Shown: positions 12,130 through 25,247 of the stretch, piece by piece
Position numbering within the stretch: the stretch's first letter is position 1
How the letters are laid out: every line of letters begins with the position of its first letter
NCBI GenBank assembly: GCA_012295275.1
Contig: CM022670.1
Location: forward strand, 35,951,801-36,015,800
Origin: Chrysomallon squamiferum
Lineage: Eukaryota; Mollusca; Gastropoda; Neomphalida; Peltospiridae
Direction: 5' to 3'
DNA length: 64,000 nucleotides
The notes under the pieces: model-generated
The model's database searches: none
What the model was told of the DNA's origin: nothing
Seen by the model: the letters and a program-made list of their open reading frames with translations, nothing else
Position numbers and translations under genes: made by a program

Positions 12130-14545
12130 GTAAGTATCTGAAAACAGCTACAGTTTGCATTTGCATTAATACCGGAGTTGGGTACAGGTTTTGAAAAAAG
12201 AATGGCTACCATATTAGAAAGTTTCAGAGCAGCGTAACTAAGACTGCCAACGGTGTTAAGAATTGCTTTTTTGTAACTGTGTGCGGTGTTCAAAAGTTCT
12301 ATTTCAGATTAAATAATTTAATGTATTAGTCTGACTTATTTCTGAATTTATTACTGTTGGGTCAGGTGCCTAGAACTTAAGAAGACATAAAACGGTATGA
12401 GTGCTTTTTTTGTGGAAAATAACCTGAAATCAGTTCATTTATTGTAATATTCTCATTGAGTTGTTCATATAAAGTATACCTGCAAAACCCATCTCAAAAT
12501 GCAAGTCGCAGTATGTATGTGTACATGTATGTGTATGTATCTATGTATGTATGGATGTATGTGTGTATGTATGTATGCATATATGTATTACATCCAGTTG
12601 GGATATATATATCTAATAGAAGGTTTCTCTACTTTGGATGTTGTTTGCGATTTAGGTAATTTCAAAGACAAATACAAACAGAATTTAAAAACTAAATTCT
12701 TCTCACCTTCTTGAATACTATGGAATGTACATACTGTAGTAAATTCAATAACCAGCCCAAGATAATAACATAAAATGTAGGGAAATGCATGAATTTGATG
12801 AGCTTGTTTTTTTTATAAGAAGCATCTGTGCTGTGCAAAATGTGATAGATTTTGGTGAGTAGTATCTTGTTGTAGTTTGTTTTCAAGACATTTAACACAT
12901 CTTCACAAATTGAAAAAAAAAAAAAAATTAAATTAAATAAAACAAATCATTAAATTTTGTCTTTTGATTTATGTATTAAATTAAGTATTTTATTTTATTT
13001 TATTTTATTTTATTTTATTTTATTTTATTTTATTTTATTTTATTTTATTTTATTTTTATTATTTTGTTGTTGTTGCCATTTGTTTATTCATATATATATA
13101 TATATATTTTTTTTTTTTATTGTTCTTCCATTTAACAAATATTATTATTTAATGCTATTTCTGTATTTTTTGTAACCTTGTCATTTCTTTCACATGTGAA
13201 AAGGACTCATTTACGTTCGTTGTTATTTAAATGTAATTCAGTTTCACACTGAAAGGAAACAGAACACAAAATATAATAGTTTGAAAAAATATTGTAGAAG
13301 TGCTTGTACTTTAGATAAAACCAAATATTTCATACTGAATTACGTTACGATGCTGTATAAAAAAAATACACAAAAGCATTTTAATGAAGTTTCTTTTAAA
13401 GAATTAAATGGAAGAATTTTCTATTAACAACTTATATTTTTATTTTTAATGTGTTGTGACATTTTTCAAACTTACGACTAGCGAGTCGCATAGTGAGGTT
13501 CGTTTAAATACATTTCGTAATCATTAATTAGACAGAAATGTCAATGAGTTTGAGTGTTCGAGTGTCCGTGGATCCGTTCGTCCGTCGAGACGAAATGATT
13601 TCTACGTTTCACATTAACTTCAACGTTGCCACCATTTTTACTGGCACAAACAGACCACAAAACGTAGCATCATAAAAGAAAGTAACATTGCATTGATATT
13701 TCTCCTCGCAAAACAGAATCGAGACGCCTACCGAAGACAGCATTAGCGTTGGACTACTAACTTGTCGATCTTGTACCGTACACATAATTACAAACTACAA
13801 TGACTTTGTTGATGAAAATGGGTAAAATGAAATACTGTAAACTGCCACGATACAATTTAAACTAATTCCAAAACAAGAACACGATCCTCTGTCTCAAGGC
13901 TTAAATTCGAAGTAAAAAAAATAATAAAAAAATAATAATATAAGACTCCGAGGGTAGGGGTGAGTAAGATCTGTTATTTTATGCCCGTTCTATTCTGGGC
14001 GTATACGCTAACTCCACCTGAGGGGATTTGTACAAGATCTCGTCGTTAAGAATTTATTACCAACCACGACAGTTTGTTTCCATGGAGCAGAAAACCTCAG
14101 TAATTACGTGAAGAAATAGACCACTCCAGTGATAAGTGGTTTTCGCTGTCACATCTCGAGTGCACTGTAAACTATTACAGTATTCTCCATATCATCACAC
14201 ACTTGGGGTTTTTGTTAGTTGTACTGCACGTCATTTAGTCATTTGGAAACGTTCGTTGTAAAACAGTCTGAAATCGCATAGATTTACATGACGCGAAGAC
14301 TGGATCATATTTGAACTGTTCTTATAGCAGATAAATAAATAGATACAAACAGAAAAGCAAACAGAAAAGACACAGCCATGTAAATGGTTTACGAATATTT
14401 ATGTAGATAGGTAAAGTGTACACGTAGTTTCGTAGATGTACATGTGATCCGTAACAGTTACGTAGAGAAACACGTAAACAGTGCAGTTAGTTACGAGAAT
14501 GGACAAGCTATCAGTGTACGTAATCTACAGACTTACGACTTACAG
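12130..14545. other. No clear gene; repeats and one exon-like patch
   Basis: (GTAT)n at 12510-12590, (TTTTA)n at 12987-13056 and (TA)n at 13091-13108 are present. A GC-richer patch at 13700-13790 follows a CAG acceptor and has an open frame starting IETPTEDSISVGLL, but the phase fits no partner exon, so it is not called. Confidence 0.4.
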
Positions 14546-14559
14546 TTACGGACTGTACA

Positions 14560-15440
14560 GATAGTTATGTTGACATTCTAAGAAACAGTACACGTAGTTT
14601 TGTAAATGTAGTTTCGTAATTTTGTAGATATTTATGTAGATACACAAGTAAACTATACAAATTGTTATATAGATAGATAGATAAACTGTATAGATAGTAA
14701 TATAGACAAGTAACCTGTACAGATGTTTATGTTGACAGTTCATAGATAGACAAGTAACCTGTACAGATAGTTATATAGATAGAAAAGTAAACTATACAAC
14801 TACTTATATAGATAGACAAGTACACTATACAAATAGTTATATAGATAGACAGGTAAACTGTATAGATAGTTATATAGATAGACAAGTAAACTGTACAGAG
14901 TTATATAGATAGACAAGTAACCTGTATAGATAGTAATATAGATATATAAGTAAACTGTACAGATAGTTATATAGATGGACAAGTAACCTGTACAAATAGT
15001 TATATAGATAGATAGATAAACTGTACAGAGTTATATAGACAAGTAAACTGTACAGAATTATATAGATAATCAAGTAAACTGTACAGATTGTTATATAGAT
15101 AGACAAGTTAACTATATACAGTTATATAGATAGACAAATGAACTGTTACATATAGTTATATAGATAGACAAGTAAACTGTACAGATAGTTTTACAGATAG
15201 ACAAGTAAACCATACAGACAGTTATATAGATAGACAAGTAAACTGTACAGAGTTACATAGACAGACAAGTAAACCATACAGACAGTTATATAGATAGACA
15301 AGCAAACTTTACAGACAGTTATATAGATATACAAGTAAACTGTACAAATAGTTATGCAGATGAGAATATGTAGACGGTTTAAATAGTTATGTTGATGGAC
15401 ATGTAGACTGTGCAGACAGTCATATATAAGTATATTCAAT
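14560..15440. repeat. Minisatellite array, unit about 35-40 bp
   Basis: About 0.9 kb of diverged tandem copies of a unit close to AGTTATATAGATAGACAAG followed by TAAACTGTACAGAT. Units differ by substitutions and by small insertions, such as extra GATA steps. Several Tyr/Leu-rich minus-strand open frames are translations of this array and are not genes. Confidence 0.9.
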
Positions 15441-15719
15441 TAAAACAGAGTAAACAATGGAAGCGATAATAGATAGCTTTCAGAAACTGATATTGTTTCA
15501 CACACTTGCTACTTTACCGATATACTACCGAAAAAATGAATGACTAACAAAATCTAGTCACATTTTAATGTGTATACGTTTCTCTTGTATGACGATGATA
15601 TAATTAATTCGTTTGATAAACATACACACACTCGCACACAATTACACACGTAAATATATAAAGAAATAGATAAACCTTGAACACTCATAATCGTGATAAA
15701 CATACAAGAAAAACACGTC

Positions 15720-15945
15720 TATATATGTATGTGTCTATGTGTGTTATATGCATACATACATACGTACACACACACATACACACATACATACATACATACA
15801 TACACACATGTATATATGTATGCATATATGTATGTATGTATGTATGCATGTATATATGTATGAATATATGTATTATGTATATATGTATGTTTATGTATGT
15901 ATATATGCAAGTATTATGTATGTTTATGTATGTATATATTACATT
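15720..15945. repeat. Palindromic CATA/GTAT microsatellite
   Basis: A (CATA)n and CA-rich half runs directly into a (TATG)n half, so the two halves are complementary and could fold back. Open frames of 60-125 residues on both strands are repeat translations (Tyr/Met/His/Ile-rich). Confidence 0.9.
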
Positions 15946-18900
15946 ATAAGCGTGATATTGTATATTTGCCAAAGTTTTGCTATTAATATTACAGTGATAA
16001 TTATATGTAACTCGGAACCTGACACCCCACAAAAGGTAAATTTTTTCAGACTCACAGTACAACGCGATCCCATAAAACAGTGATCTGATATCATTTTCAA
16101 AATTTAAACTTGGCTATTTAATGCTAATAGATATAATAAAAATAAATAAAAACATCAAATAGTGTAATGACTTTAATAACATTTATTTTTCGTTCATTCG
16201 ATGTTTTGTTTTTTTTGTTGTTTTTTGTTTGTTTGATTGTTTGTTTATTTGTGTTTATTTTGTTTGTTATCTTCTTGTTTTATTGTTTAAATACTTGGTT
16301 TGTGTATGTGTGTATGTATGTATGTACTTACGTTTGTATGTATCTACTTATGTAAGCACGTATATATGCATGTATATATGCAATATATGTATGTATGATA
16401 CTGATACCTGGAAGTACGAATCCACGTATTTAAATAATGTGTGTGCGTTTGTCTGTATATATGTATGTGTGTGTGTGTATGTATATGTGTATATACGTAT
16501 ATGTATATATATAATCGCATTAAAGTAATACTGCACATTAAGCTGTCAGTTAAAACATTTTTTTTTTCTTCTTCTATGGAATTACGCAATTAATTATTTC
16601 TAAGTTTTTGTTTAGGAGACTCGAAGCTGAACTGGAAAACTCAACAGAAAATACATCAAAGCGACAAGCTCAATATAACTGATATACATAACTGTACACA
16701 TTAAATTTATATAGTACTTAAAATCCACATAGATAGCAGAAAATGGCAGTGAATAATTGCTTGTTTGTAACTAGTAATATTTTAACGTCAGTTAAAGTTG
16801 ATAATTATAAGAATTAAAAAAAGATTTATGGTACTGGTATTAACCTCTGTTTATGAACAAAATAAGATAACAGCAACAAAAAAAATATTATAAAAGTAAA
16901 AAATGAAATGAAAAAAAAGAAAGAAAGAAAGAAAGAAATAACAATAAAATATAAATAATACATTTTTTTTAAGAAGTAGCAAAAGTAGTTGGATATATGT
17001 GTTTGTAAAGTAAATGATAATTTAAATTCTTGCAGAGGTAGTCGTCAGAATGTTTTATTTTTACTACAATATTATTATAGTCCGAGGATTCCTTCTTATC
17101 TTTTTCTTACATGGGTGCAGGGGAGTGGGTTCTTTTGTTTGTTGTTGTTGTTTGTTTTTTTTTTTTTTTTTTTTTTTTAATATCACCAAGTCCAGGCAGT
17201 TTAGTGATATTTATTACTATCGATTTTCAAGAGAAAAAAATTTGGTAATTCTACAATTTAGATCTAAAACTTACCAGCACAAAATTTTAATGAACCTCTC
17301 ACTTGCACCTGTTGTTTAAGATCTCGTTCAGTATCGCGAGAATATCGCGTTGCCAGGCGGTATTTCTGAACAAGCCCGAGTACATTCAGTGTATTTATGC
17401 TCGCATAATGAACAAAACTATAAAGTGTCATTTTAAAAAAAACTTTTAAAATTAGTAGTTTAACAAATGCATGAGAAATGTAGAAAATATCCCCCGCATT
17501 GAGGGCCAATATAATAGATTACAGGAAACTTTATCAGTTTCATAATTTACATATAAATAAATCGCTGGAAATTAATAAATGTGTTTCACCTAAAATGTAC
17601 CTTTTTCTATCACAGCATTCGCACGTCCAATTAATTTTTGTGCTTTATTCACACATTTGGATGAATATTAAAATACAAAAAGGTGCCTTTAATTTATTTT
17701 TATATATTATTTTATTTATATTAATATTTATTTTCATTATTAATTTTATCTTTTTTTTTTTTTTTTTTTCTTTTTTTTTTCTTCTTTATTTTATTATTAT
17801 TATTTTTTTAATAATAAATTATATTCAGTTTCTTTGTGAAACATGTAAAATTGATTTTATGTATAATAATGTCTTCTCGTATAATTTTATAGCCATACTT
17901 TATTTCAACAGTCAGGCATAAATCTGATCATGATGATGATAAAATTAAAAGTGTTTATAAATATATGCGCGTGTGTGTGTGTGTGTGTGTGTTTGAAAAG
18001 TAGAAACTGATCTTAAAAACAGTCTAGACCTATAAAGATATATATTATTATGATTTATGTATTTGTATTTGTATGTATGTATGCATGTGTCAAATAATGC
18101 TATGCTAATATTAGGAACGGGTCGGTATAATAAATGTCAGGAAAGGATCGAATTACAATATAATGCAATTTGAAATTATTTTATGTAATATAAAGAATGG
18201 ATCCCTAAGCTTGTTTTACAGCCGTTATAAATACACTCGTTACAACAAATTAAACAATAAAATTTAAACTAAACTAACAATCAAAAGAGGAGTAAATACA
18301 CCGGTACATTTACAAGCTTTTTTATTTTATTTTATTTTATTTTATTTTATTTATTTATTTATTTTTTTAATGTGTGTATTTAGTGCCTAACATTGGCGTA
18401 TTAAAACTCTAAATCAAATTTCCCAGTTGTTGTTCAGTTTAGTATGTAACTAGTTGTTTTTTTGTATATCAATTACTGTCGGTATTGTTGTTGTGTTTCC
18501 GTTCTGTGCACTTAGTTAACTCTAAGATTATTCCGCGGTTACAAATAAATGCTGGTTATTCAGAAATATTGTGTAAGTGCGATGTCTTTACCCATCAACG
18601 AATGCATTTACACTTTAACTCAGTCAGCAACGACTGAATATTAAATACTCAAAAATGACAGGACATCATATCTAGAAATATGTCTTTCTGGCCGAATTTC
18701 CGGAATGCGCAATTCACCCATTGAAAGTGACCAGTTGGCGCATCGTCTGCTTCTCAGGCCGCTAATGGTCTGTGTACGTGTAACAAAAATTTAACATGGG
18801 ACATTTACATGATGTGATTATAATCACAACTCGCGAATTTGCTGTTTGTACATTTAGCTTGCGTTACAGTTTTTTTATTTTTTATTCGATGTTTTGTTTT

Positions 18901-19453
18901 TACCCGCTTTATGAATTTGTTCAGAGAAAGAAAACAAATAATTCCAACCCCGCCCCCCTCGTTATTTTATTACCGTAGTTATTTATTTAAATGCAAACAG
19001 TTGTTATAATGTATTACAAAAAAAAAAAAAATTAAAAAAAATTAATGACTGGTTAATTATAACTGTCGACATTTAATTAAAATTGTCAGATATCTGCTTG
19101 TTCGGTGAAATTTAAATCTTGTAATTTTCAGAGTCTGGCCTGAATTTTTATTTTTATTTTTATTTATTTATTTAGTATTATTGTTATTTTTATTATCATT
19201 GTTATTATTCTTCTTATGATTATTATTATTATTATTATTATGTTGGGTTTTTTGGGGGTTGGTTATTATAGCGTGAATGATATATACATTTAATTAATTT
19301 CATTTTTTTTTTTTTTTTTTGAAATTAACTGCTAAATTACATCAACATCCATTGAATGATTATTTTTACATTTAATTAATTTCACTGAAAGTTTGTGTTA
19401 TTATTAAAAATGAAACGGATTATTTTTGCTGTTGTTGGATTTTGTTGTTGTTG

Positions 19454-19484
<31 letters not shown>

Positions 19485-20308
19485 TGTTGTTGTTGTTATT
19501 GTTGTTGTTTGTGTTGTGTTGTTGTTGTTGTAATGATGCCTGATTAAAATATTTTAAAGATTTTTAGGTTTTATTATTATTATAACTTTTTAATTATTAC
19601 TATTACTAATGCTATTGTTATCGTTGTTGTTGTTGTTGTAGTAGTTGTTGTCATTATTATTGTTGTTATCATTACTGTTGTTGTTATTTTTATTATTATC
19701 GTTATTGTCGTTGTTGTTGTTGTTGTTTTTGTTGTACTTTTAAAATGAGCGGTATATACTTGTTAAACAAAAAAAAAATTGGGGAGTTTTATTTGACACG
19801 AAAGATTCAGTTTTCCATTTAATGTTTTCTGTCTCAGTGTTGATAATTTTATGTTCACATGAACAAATAAAACTACCATTGAAATATAACGTTACCCTAC
19901 TAATTTTCAGTTTTTCTTTTTCTATTCGGTTGCTTTATATATATTAAAACTCAGCTCACTTTCTTGTGATAATAGAGAAGAAACTGGTTATGACACAAGT
20001 CCTTGGGTTACTCTGTCTGATTAGCAAGAAGGGATATTTTGTATGTACCTTCCTATAGACAGAGAATCACAAAGAATTAAAAAAGATTAAAAAATATATA
20101 TCATGTTGTCACGTCGTTTAGTAGGAGTAATCAAACCATGTTGCCAGTCACACCAAAGGCTAGAAGTTTACCACGGTGCTACTTATTTGAAGGAATAAGC
20201 TGGAACGGGAAAAGCTGACAGAAATCAAGATATATAATATATATTAATATTTATTAATTATTATTAATAAAAATGATTTTGTGATTTAAATAATAGAAAT
20301 ACAATTAG

Positions 20309-20381
<73 letters not shown>

Positions 20382-20690
20382 TATTATTTAATTATTATTT
20401 ATTATATCATCATCATCAGTGATTATTATTGTTATCATTTAATTAAAAATTGGCTGGTTTGGTGTATTAGCAAAAACTTAAAAATAGAAAGAACTCAAAT
20501 ATAATAACAGTCATACTTAATATTATATTATCACACCATTTTTCTTACCCCCAACCCTTGAAATGTATTCTTTATTTCAACCTAGATCACACAGTTACAA
20601 TATTGTTGTTGATCATTCCTGTATTAGCGTTTTAAATGTAAATAACCTTTCACTATTGAACTTTACTTTTCGTAAGTGTCTGTAAATGGC
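15946..20690. other. No clear gene; repeat-rich
   Basis: Repeats: GTAT/GT at 16295-16512, poly-T at 17157-17178 and 17748-17790, (GT)n at 17970-17991, (TTTTA)n and (TTTA)n at 18319-18366, TTG/CTG at 19441-19530, TTG/TTA mixtures at 19600-19740 and (ATT)n at 20309-20400. The only exon-like piece is the 16616-16682 frame described with the 10.2 kb candidate. Nothing else supports a gene. Confidence 0.5.
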
Positions 20691-20697
20691 ACCCAGA

Positions 20698-20730
20698 TAT
20701 AAAAGCAGGCGAACACGACTGAATACAAAC
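20698..20730 (+). promoter_or_regulatory. TATA box, possible promoter of first CNBD2-like gene
   Basis: A perfect TATAAAAG lies at 20698-20705 in a locally GC-richer stretch. About 25-30 bases downstream is the likely start region near 20729. No long open frame follows, so the first exon would be 5' UTR spliced to the coding exon about 1.3 kb away. The intron between would contain the 21.4-21.8 kb minisatellite. Assignment to this gene rests on position and strand only. Confidence 0.35.
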
Positions 20731-21360
20731 GAAATTCTTTATATTCGAATCTTTTGCAAAATACTCCAGCCAAAGATCGCCAGCAAAATGACTTTATATG
20801 ATTCTTTGTGACAAACGAGTCTCCGCTGGTAGACGTGTTTCGCCTATGTACGATCGCTGAAAAGAATAAACTGTATCGCGGGACACTGTTTGCTTGTTGT
20901 CAAAAGAAACTGTTAACTGGGCTCTTAGCTTTATTATAAACTGCAACTGTGTCCTTTTTATTTCTCTATACATATATATTTTTTATTATTATTATTATTG
21001 TTATTATCGTTATTGATACTGTACCGTCACATTGTGAATCAAAAAAACAAACAGAACAGTTTTGTTGGATGAAGGTAGAGCAGAGATCGGTCAGAATTTC
21101 TTTTTCCCATAAAAGTGTTCGATTCATACGTGAGTTTATGTAAGGAATCCTGAACTTGTAGTTTCATCAAACAGGTTAATGGACGTACGTTTTGTTTAGG
21201 AGGTCGTGCTGGATACATTAATATTGTAGCGTCTGAATCGTTTGGCTGTTGCGAAATTCTGTTCTGTGAAACACGAACTGTGAAATCGTCAGCTTGTTCT
21301 GTGACTTTTCCATTCCGCCACGTGGCTTTGATTCGGCAGGGCAGGACTAGTGATAAGACC

Positions 21361-21810
21361 TGAATTTTTTTTTTTCTTCTAAATGATCCAAATACGATCT
21401 AAGGTTTTTCTAATTAATCTAAATAAGATCTGAGCTTTTTTTATAATTTATCTAAATAAGATCGGAGGTTTTTTATTACTAATCTAAATAAGATCGGATT
21501 TTTGATAATAATTAATCTAAAAAAGATCTGAGATTTTTATAATTAATTCTAATAAAATATATGAGGTTTTTATAATTAATCTAAATGAGATCTATTTTGG
21601 GTTTTTTTATATAATTAATCTAATTAAGATGTTGGAGTTTCTAATTAAACTAAATAAGATTTAAGGCTTTTATAATTAATCTAAATAAGATCTGAGGTTT
21701 TTATAATTAATTTAAATAAAATCTGAGGTTTCTTATAATAAAATAAGATGAAAGATTTTTAAAAATAATTAATCTAAATAAGATCTGAGGTTCTAATTAA
21801 TCTAATTAAT
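21361..21810. repeat. Minisatellite array, unit about 30-38 bp
   Basis: Diverged tandem copies of a unit close to TTTTTATAATTAATCTAAAT followed by AAGATCTGAGG. The AGATCT core recurs in many units. It lies just upstream of the first coding exon of the + strand CNBD2-like gene. Confidence 0.85.
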
Positions 21811-21978
21811 AAAAAAACAAAGTATTGATGACTGTTTGTACTATTACAAAAACGTTGACTGTTCTTGTTTGTAAACTGTATAAACATTTAACTAATAATG
21901 TAAATATTTGTTAATACTAAACCAAAATATCACCTCCCTCAAAAAAAAAAAATTTTTTTTTTTTTAAAAATCAGTGAA

Positions 21979-21980
<2 letters not shown>

Positions 21981-22034
<54 letters not shown>

Positions 22035-22054
22035 CAATAATAATAATAATAATA
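21981..22054. repeat. (AAT)n microsatellite touching the start codon
   Basis: About 24 AAT units end immediately before the ATG at 22057. Read in the frame of the gene they would encode a poly-Asn run; the frame stays open back to a TAA at 21901. The repeat could be 5' UTR, intron, or coding if splicing uses the TCAG acceptor ending at 21974. Confidence 0.95.
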
Positions 22055-22056
22055 AA

Positions 22057-24866
22057 ATGGAAAAATTCAGAACAATGGGGAAAATAATTGTAATACTGTC
22101 AAAAGACGGTCGGAGAAGAGGCGCGAACTTGCAGTGTCTGGATAACAACGCGAACGTCAACGGGAAACACAACACCAGACAATGCAAGATAAAAAGTCTC
22201 CAAGGAGCCGGCCCTACCAGACAAGAAGTCATGGAGGCGTTTCTCGTCATGCCGGACATTAACGAAGACAGGCCGTACGACTGTCGAAAGCGAAAATCAA
22301 AAACTACGAAAGCGAAACTACACAGGACTCGATCAGATGACAAAGACGCGATAGACAGCTCTAAGCTGATGGTATCAAGAGCCTTCTCTAAAGGAAGCGA
22401 GCTCGACGACCTTCTAATAAATCTGCCGGACGAGGCAAAAGCAGAGCTGATACGGTCGATCTCTAAAAAGGACCTTCTTGAGGATGTCCTGTTGGATGAA
22501 GTGCTCAATGATTCGCCAAGGCCGTGGATGGTAGACTTGAATGACTCGCTGAAGAAAAGTATGAGCTCTGAGTTCTTCCAGCAAGAGTTACAAAAAGTTA
22601 TCTATGCATACAGAGAAGAAAGAGTGAGTACTTTGTTGTGTGTAGTAGATATGTACATCTGTGCATCAATAGAAACAGCTCATTTGTATGAATTCCAGTC
22701 CGTGTGTTGTTAATGATTGTCTTATGCGTTTTGCAGGTAGTGGATCGATTTAAAAAGAAGGCCAAAACTGTTATTAATATGCTGAGATTAGTTTCCACTC
22801 TGCGGTAATTACTTTTTTGTATTATACATCTTATATATCCGTCAATGTATGTATGAATGTATCTTTGTATATATGTATGCATATAACGTATGTAAATTTG
22901 TACGAATGTATATTTGTATGAATATATGTTTGTATATATGTATGTATACAACGTATGTAAGTTTGTACGAATGTATATTAGTATGTATGTATGAATGTGT
23001 ATATGTATATATGTATGTATAATATGTGTATGAGTAATCTATGAATATCTATGTATATTTGTCGTGCGTAAGTATTTTTGTATCTGTGTCACTATGTACG
23101 TGCGTATCAATGCAGATGCATATTAGTTAACTATCAGAAATGAATCTAATAAAATACTGTGACTTCAGACAAAGGCAGCGTCCGGTGGAGAAAAACTGGA
23201 AGTTTTTACCGTGGACACTCTTGTACGATCACCTGGGCTTGCACAGAAGAGAATACGAAAACCTTGGCCTGACCTTTGACCCTACCGAATTCAAACTGAA
23301 CAGAGAGGTATGCAAGGATTTCGTAAAGTTGTATCTGCATATTCACTGAATTAAAACTTTACCTTCTAATTCGGCTATTGCTTTTATATATATATATAAT
23401 ACTTTTATCTTCAAATTAAATTGTTACTAATTATCATACGTTACTTTGTCTTTAAACTGGATGGTTACCAATAACATTTAAGCTATTTACCTTCACAAGC
23501 GACTATTATTAATAATTTGTGTAATATTTTACCTCAAAATTCGTTTTGAATTCAGAGTCGTATAAGTAACGAAGCTAAGAAGATTCTTTGCATGGAACCG
23601 ACTGAACGGTCTGAAGAAGACCGCCATGTCGCCATGACATCATTGCAGCAGACAGTGGAAGCGTTCTGTGAATTCCCCCTGAAGATGCAGGAATCGTTAG
23701 TTAGAGTCGGCTGGTATGAACAGTAAGTAAAATTCAGATGTTTGCTGACGTAACATAAATATTCCATTCCAAAAAGCTCATCACTGTGCGTGGGAAAGTA
23801 CATTTTAAGTACTGCTAAGACAAACGACACACCACACAAACACACATACACACACATATATTATTACGTTTGTACATTTAGATATCTGTGTGCGTATGTG
23901 TGTGAGAGAGAGAGAGTTTATAAATATATGTATTTAGGTATAATGTACATACGAGTAAAAATACATACACTTATATGAAAATATTTGGTATAGTTTTTTA
24001 TATTTAATTCGTTTTTTCAAAGTGGTACCATGTAATACCTGAAATAGAATGATGATAAAAAAATGAATGGCTGATGGAATTATTAAGTTATATATATCTA
24101 AATATAGGATTGTTCTTCATTAATTAAATATTTTATTTTGAAAATTGAATGGTTTACAAATAAACAAATAATAAATAAATGAAATAACGTTGTGACGCAA
24201 AACCATCGGAATGTCTTCCTGGTATCAAATTATCAAGTATCTGCCTTAAACTCACAGATTATCAGAACTGACTCATGTGTGTTATGTGGATCTTCGGTTT
24301 AGAGTTATTTTATTTGTTTAGATTTGAAGGAGGCCGAGTTATCATTCGTCAAGGACATATCGCTGACAACTTTTACATGATTTTATCAGGGACAGGTAAG
24401 TGTTTTATCCCGAGAGAAGGCTTACCTTGAATTTTTGTGTTGATTTTATTTACCACTGCATTAGGATATACCGTTAAATACGCATATTCGTGCTGTTAAA
24501 TCTGCAAACAGAATGAATAACGTTATGCTTCAAATGAGGCTTTATTTTGAGACAAAATAAAATAATTATTAATCTTAATAAAGCGCTTTGTCTTGCCCAT
24601 CATTTTTAAAACGCGGTGTGCAGTCATTGTGGTGAAACACAGTTTTTACAATGTAACGGGCTTAATGACAATGAAAACAAGCACAGATCAGCGAAATGTA
24701 AGGAAATAAATATGTGTATGCTTCAGCTATTTCTGCTAAGATTTTTTGATGTTGTTGTTAATGATTTTAGCTGTTGTCACGATACTGAACACTGACAAAG
24801 TGACCGGTGAACAATACGTGCACACTGCAAATATCCTAGAGAAGGGATACTGCTTTGGGGTAATTA

Positions 24867-24948
<82 letters not shown>

Positions 24949-25208
24949 GACTTCTTTCTTTTTGTTACTCGTTTTCTCTCTCTGTCTCCCTCTTTTCCTT
25001 TTTCTGTGTCTCTTTCTATTTCTCTCAGTTTTAATATTATCATCTATTAAACAAGTCATGTTTTTTTTTAACTTCTACCTATAAAGCATTCATATAAATT
25101 TATTTTCTTTTTTAATATTTATCTTGTTCTTTTGTTTTCTTTTGTTTTTATTTGTTTGTTTATTTCGTTTTATTTTTTTTTTCTTGTTTTATTATTATTA
25201 TTATTATG

Positions 25209-25247
<39 letters not shown>

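Noticed and set aside
13700-13810. GC-rich exon-like patch (IETPTEDSISVGLL)
   Set aside because: It has an acceptor, but neither its entry phase nor a convincing donor fits the candidate exons at 10.2 and 12.0 kb.
14560-15440. Regularly spaced repeats that resemble a CRISPR array
   Set aside because: The copies are contiguous, diverged tandem units without unique spacers, and the window is eukaryotic. The same applies to 21361-21810 and 51150-51880.
15677-16083. ORFs of 90-125 residues on both strands
   Set aside because: They translate the CATA/GTAT microsatellite (Tyr, His, Met, Ile only) and overlap each other on opposite strands.
21939-22508. 189-residue minus-strand ORF
   Set aside because: It is antisense to the first coding exon of the + strand CNBD2-like gene and ends in a poly-Leu repeat translation.
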